The notes below the pieces were generated by a model. The model saw only the letters and a list, made by a program, of their open reading frames with translations, did not search any database and was not told where the DNA came from. A program made the translations under genes and the position numbers. A stretch of DNA of 8,221 bases, taken from Actinobacteria bacterium BACL4 MAG-120820-bin23. Lineage in GTDB: Bacteria; Actinomycetota; Actinomycetes; Nanopelagicales; Nanopelagicaceae. Below, one piece after another: positions 6,464 to 8,221 of this stretch. The DNA lies in contig LIBD01000034.1 in NCBI GenBank assembly GCA_001437855.1, forward strand, positions 1-8,221, given 5' to 3'. The first letter of the stretch is position 1; every line of letters starts with the position of its first letter.

Positions 6464-6469
6464 CTCCAA

Positions 6470-6475
6470 AGATTA
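6470..6475 (-). promoter_or_regulatory. Candidate -10 element for bldD (possibly leaderless)
   Basis: Read on the reverse strand this is TAATCT (TAnnnT). Six bases separate it from the bldD ATG at 6463-6461, the same geometry as upstream of the A24 peptidase gene. No consensus -35 lies at the right distance. An alternative pair, TGGATA (6509-6504) and TATGGT (6486-6481) with a 17-base spacer, would give a leader of about ten bases. Either would place the bldD promoter in the region shared with pyrR. Confidence 0.3.
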
Positions 6476-6521
6476 GCCACACCATAAAATCCATGATTTT
6501 TAGTATCCACAGCCCTTCTGC

Positions 6522-6527
6522 TAATAT
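6522..6527 (+). promoter_or_regulatory. Candidate -10 box of the pyr operon promoter
   Basis: TAATAT at 6522-6527 fits the -10 consensus (TAnnnT). A start about seven bases downstream, near 6534, would begin the transcript right at the 5' arm of the PyrR hairpin, which supports the assignment. The -35 position holds TTTAGT (6499-6504, 17-base spacer), only a partial match. Confidence 0.45.
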
Positions 6528-6534
6528 ACGGCGA

Positions 6535-6571
6535 TTCCTTTAACGATCCGTCCAGAGAGGCGGCGAAGGAG
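6535..6571 (+). promoter_or_regulatory. PyrR-binding RNA hairpin sequestering the pyrR ribosome binding site
   Basis: The leader contains TCCAGAGAGGC (6551-6561), which matches the known PyrR RNA-recognition apex. Around it I can draw one imperfect hairpin. CC at 6552-6553 pairs with GG at 6559-6560, enclosing AGAGA. After a bulged T6551, CCG (6548-6550) pairs with CGG (6561-6563). After an AT bulge, CG (6544-6545) pairs with CG (6564-6565). After a TAA bulge, TTCCTT (6535-6540) pairs with AAGGAG (6566-6571), with one G-U pair. The last arm contains the pyrR Shine-Dalgarno sequence AGGAG (6567-6571), six bases before the ATG. No attenuator with a U-tract follows. This fits translational repression of pyrR by UMP-bound PyrR, as known in Mycobacterium smegmatis, rather than the Bacillus antitermination mechanism. 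Confidence 0.75.
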
Positions 6572-6577
6572 AAGTAA

Positions 6578-7099
6578 ATGGGTATTTTGCTATCAAGCGG
6601 CGATATCGACCGTGCTATCAAACGTATTTCTCACGAAATAATCGAAAATAATCAAGGTGTTGAAAATTTAGTCCTCATGGGCATTCCAACTAGGGGTGCC
6701 TATCTTGCAGATCGTATCTGCGCATTTATATCTGAGATTGAAAGACCTATAAGTGCAGGCGTGCTTGATATAACGCTACATCGGGATGATTTAAGAATGC
6801 GGCCCCCAAAACCTTTGCTGCCAACTAAGTTGCCATCAGGTGGAATCGAAGGCAAGGATCTAGTTTTAGTAGATGATGTTTTATTCTCTGGGCGCACTAT
6901 TAGGGCTGCCCTAGATGCAATTGGTGAGTTGGGTAGACCAAGAAGTGTTCAGTTGGCTGTTCTAGTTGACCGAGGCCATAGAGAATTACCAATTCGCGCT
7001 GATTACGTCGGCAAGAATATTCCTACAGCTAAGAGTGAGAGCGTAAAGGTACATTTAAAAGAGCTTGATTCAGAAGATTTAGTGGAGTTGATCAAATGA
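6578..7099 (+). CDS. pyrR: Pyrimidine operon regulator PyrR / uracil phosphoribosyltransferase
   Basis: PyrR binds pyr leader mRNA when UMP or UTP is plentiful; many members also make UMP from uracil and PRPP. The 173 residues align along their length with Bacillus PyrR. LMGIPTRGAYLA (33-44) and DITLHRDDL (64-72) are family-specific. The PRPP-binding loop is LVDDVLFSGRT (97-107), and the C-terminal block LAVLVDRGHRELPIRADYVGKNIPT is almost invariant in the family. AGGAG at 6567-6571 serves the ATG and lies in the base of the PyrR-type hairpin, so autoregulation is likely. The stop overlaps the pyrB start (ATGA, 7096-7099). bldD diverges from it across a gap of about 110 bases. Whether this copy retains uracil phosphoribosyltransferase activity cannot be told, although the PRPP loop is intact. 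Confidence 0.97.
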   Translation: MGILLSSGDIDRAIKRISHEIIENNQGVENLVLMGIPTRGAYLADRICAFISEIERPISAGVLDITLHRDDLRMRPPKPLLPTKLPSGGIEGKDLVLVDDVLFSGRTIRAALDAIGELGRPRSVQLAVLVDRGHRELPIRADYVGKNIPTAKSESVKVHLKELDSEDLVELIK

Positions 7100-8046
7100 T
7101 CAGTTCACATCTACTTTCCGTTGCGGATCTCTCTAAAGATGAAGCCCTAGCTCTATTAGCTACTGGCAAGGAACTAGCTGCAATTACTGATGGGCCAAAT
7201 AAAAAGTTGCCAACACTTAGAGGAAAGACCGTGGTAAATCTCTTTTTTGAAGATTCAACCAGAACTAGAATAAGTTTTGAGACCGCTGCTAAAAGACTTT
7301 CAGCTGATGTTATTAACTTTTCGGCTAAAGGGTCATCAGTAAGTAAGGGTGAAAGCTTAAAAGATACCGCACAAACTTTACAGGCTATGGGCGCTGATGC
7401 GGTGGTTATTAGACACGGTAGTAGTGGAGCAGCCAAGCGTTTAGCTGATTCTGGATGGATTCAAGCAAGTGTTATAAACGCCGGAGATGGAACTCATGAA
7501 CATCCAACACAGGCACTCCTTGATGCTTTCACAATAAAGCAGCATTTAAAACCAAATGATCCAGACCTTTTAGGTGTTAAGGTGCTAATTGTCGGAGATA
7601 TCCTCCACTCAAGAGTTGCTAGAAGTAATGTGATCCTACTAACTAAATTGGGTGCAAAAGTTGTCTTGGTAGCACCGCCTACACTGCTACCAGTAGGTGT
7701 TGAGAATTGGCCAGTAAAGATCTCTTATGACTTAGATTCTCAAATAGAAGATTGCGATGTAATTATGATGTTAAGAATTCAGCAGGAAAGAATGGCAGAT
7801 TCATACTTTCCAACTGAGCGTGAGTACTCACGTAGATATGGTTTAAATGCAAACCGCCTTTCTAAATTATCAAAAACTGCAATCGTTATGCATCCAGGGC
7901 CAATGAATCGCGGGCTAGAGATTTCAGCAGAGAGCGCCGATGATCTTAAGTCAGTCATTATTGATCAAGTAAAAAATGGTGTGGCAATACGGATGGCAGT
8001 TTTATATCAACTTTTAGGTGGAGCCCCGTTAGGAGTTGAGAAGTGA
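7096..8046 (+). CDS. pyrB: Aspartate carbamoyltransferase, catalytic chain
   Basis: PyrB joins carbamoyl phosphate and aspartate to N-carbamoyl-aspartate, the first committed pyrimidine step. The 316 residues are typical of a catalytic chain. Carbamoyl-phosphate residues lie in FFEDSTRTRISFE, with STRTR at 54-58. The loop SVSKGES (81-87) supplies K84 from the neighbouring subunit. HPTQ is at 136-139. R173 in HSRVARS and the LRIQQER segment (226-232) contact aspartate, and HPGPMNRG (266-273) closes the site. The STRTR and HPTQ context separates it from ornithine carbamoyltransferase. No pyrI regulatory chain is present in the window, so allosteric control by a separate subunit is not indicated; expression control by PyrR is. 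GGAG at 7084-7087, eight bases ahead of the ATG, is its ribosome binding site inside pyrR. Confidence 0.97.
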   Translation: MISSHLLSVADLSKDEALALLATGKELAAITDGPNKKLPTLRGKTVVNLFFEDSTRTRISFETAAKRLSADVINFSAKGSSVSKGESLKDTAQTLQAMGADAVVIRHGSSGAAKRLADSGWIQASVINAGDGTHEHPTQALLDAFTIKQHLKPNDPDLLGVKVLIVGDILHSRVARSNVILLTKLGAKVVLVAPPTLLPVGVENWPVKISYDLDSQIEDCDVIMMLRIQQERMADSYFPTEREYSRRYGLNANRLSKLSKTAIVMHPGPMNRGLEISAESADDLKSVIIDQVKNGVAIRMAVLYQLLGGAPLGVEK

Positions 8047-8221
8047 TGAAAATTGATAATGCAAAGCTAATTGACGACTCAATTGTAGATATTGAAATTG
8101 AGAACGGGTTAATTAAATCTTTAAGAAAATCAAATGGTAAATCAGCTAATGGCGGTATTGATGCAGCTGGAAAACTTCTTATTCCTGGGTTAGTGGATCT
8201 ACATACCCACCTTCGAGAGCC
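8046..8221 (+). CDS. pyrC: Dihydroorotase, N-terminal part (3' end outside window)
   Basis: PyrC cyclises N-carbamoyl-aspartate to dihydroorotate, the step after PyrB. Only 58 codons plus two bases are visible. They show the N-terminal beta-rich segment of amidohydrolases and then PGLVDLHTHLRE, whose HxH pair binds the first zinc and whose following arginine contacts the substrate carboxylate. The downstream zinc ligands lie beyond the window. The ATG shares one base with the pyrB stop (TGATG). An in-frame GTG at 8043, seven bases after AGGAG (8031-8035), is an equally reasonable start and would overlap pyrB by GTGA. Allantoinase or hydantoinase relatives share the motif, but the position directly after pyrB makes dihydroorotase by far the best call. 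Confidence 0.93.
   Translation, partial: MKIDNAKLIDDSIVDIEIENGLIKSLRKSNGKSANGGIDAAGKLLIPGLVDLHTHLRE

Noticed and set aside
6464..6469. TTG at 6469 (reverse strand) as the bldD start
   Set aside because: It extends the protein by two residues with no conserved content and a rarer start codon. The ATG at 6463 is preferred, though its GGAG lies too close to be a normal ribosome binding site.
6470..6577. BldD-box palindrome in the bldD-pyrR gap
   Set aside because: I compared the gap by eye with the published BldD palindrome pattern and saw no match good enough to call.
6700..6897. Reverse-strand open frame inside pyrR
   Set aside because: It lies opposite the PRPP-binding loop region of PyrR; short and without family resemblance.
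7092..7436. Reverse-strand open frame inside pyrB
   Set aside because: It is antisense to the STRTR region of PyrB; alanine-, leucine- and serine-rich shadow translation.

Overview
The window is a dense piece of bacterial core genome, AT-rich by eye. It reads mltG(end) - aroE - A24 peptidase - aroC - aroK - aroB - aroQ - efp - nusB - bldD(reverse) - pyrR - pyrB - pyrC(start). This order matches the shikimate/EF-P/NusB/BldD/pyrimidine neighbourhood I recall from Actinobacteria such as Streptomyces. The proteins also look actinobacterial: AroC, EF-P and NusB resemble the Mycobacterium proteins and the reverse-strand regulator resembles Streptomyces BldD. The low GC and tight packing suggest a small-genome, probably free-living aquatic actinobacterium of the freshwater acI/Nanopelagicales type. 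That placement is inference, because no rRNA or other phylogenetic marker is present.

Region 1 (1-4981) holds the end of the lytic transglycosylase MltG, then shikimate-pathway genes interrupted by a small prepilin-peptidase-like membrane protein. AroB, AroQ, AroE, AroK and AroC cover steps 2, 3, 4, 5 and 7 of chorismate synthesis. DAHP synthase (step 1) and EPSP synthase (step 6) are not here. Several junctions are ATGA overlaps or directly abutting codons, which points to translational coupling. aroC has a clear ribosome binding site of its own.

Region 2 (4982-6017) holds efp and nusB, preceded by a perfect TATAAT -10 hexamer. EF-P carries PGKGG at its ribosome-facing loop where actinobacterial EF-Ps usually have PGKGP. 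nusB starts with GTG two bases after the efp stop.

Region 3 (6014-6577) is the regulatory centre. A BldD-type regulator on the reverse strand keeps the full c-di-GMP-binding signature RxD-x8-RxxD. Its stop codon overlaps the nusB stop tail-to-tail within TTAA. Its 5' end is separated from pyrR by about 110 bases holding promoter candidates in both directions and a PyrR-type RNA hairpin.

Region 4 (6578-8221) is the start of the pyrimidine operon: the RNA-binding regulator PyrR, aspartate carbamoyltransferase PyrB, and the first 58 codons of dihydroorotase PyrC. The hairpin before pyrR has the PyrR-binding apex at its tip and the pyrR Shine-Dalgarno sequence in its base, which suggests autogenous translational repression.

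No tRNA, rRNA, CRISPR array, insertion sequence or phage gene was seen. I found no wholly new system. The most interesting signals are the PyrR hairpin, the BldD homologue with an intact c-di-GMP motif, and the EF-P loop variant.
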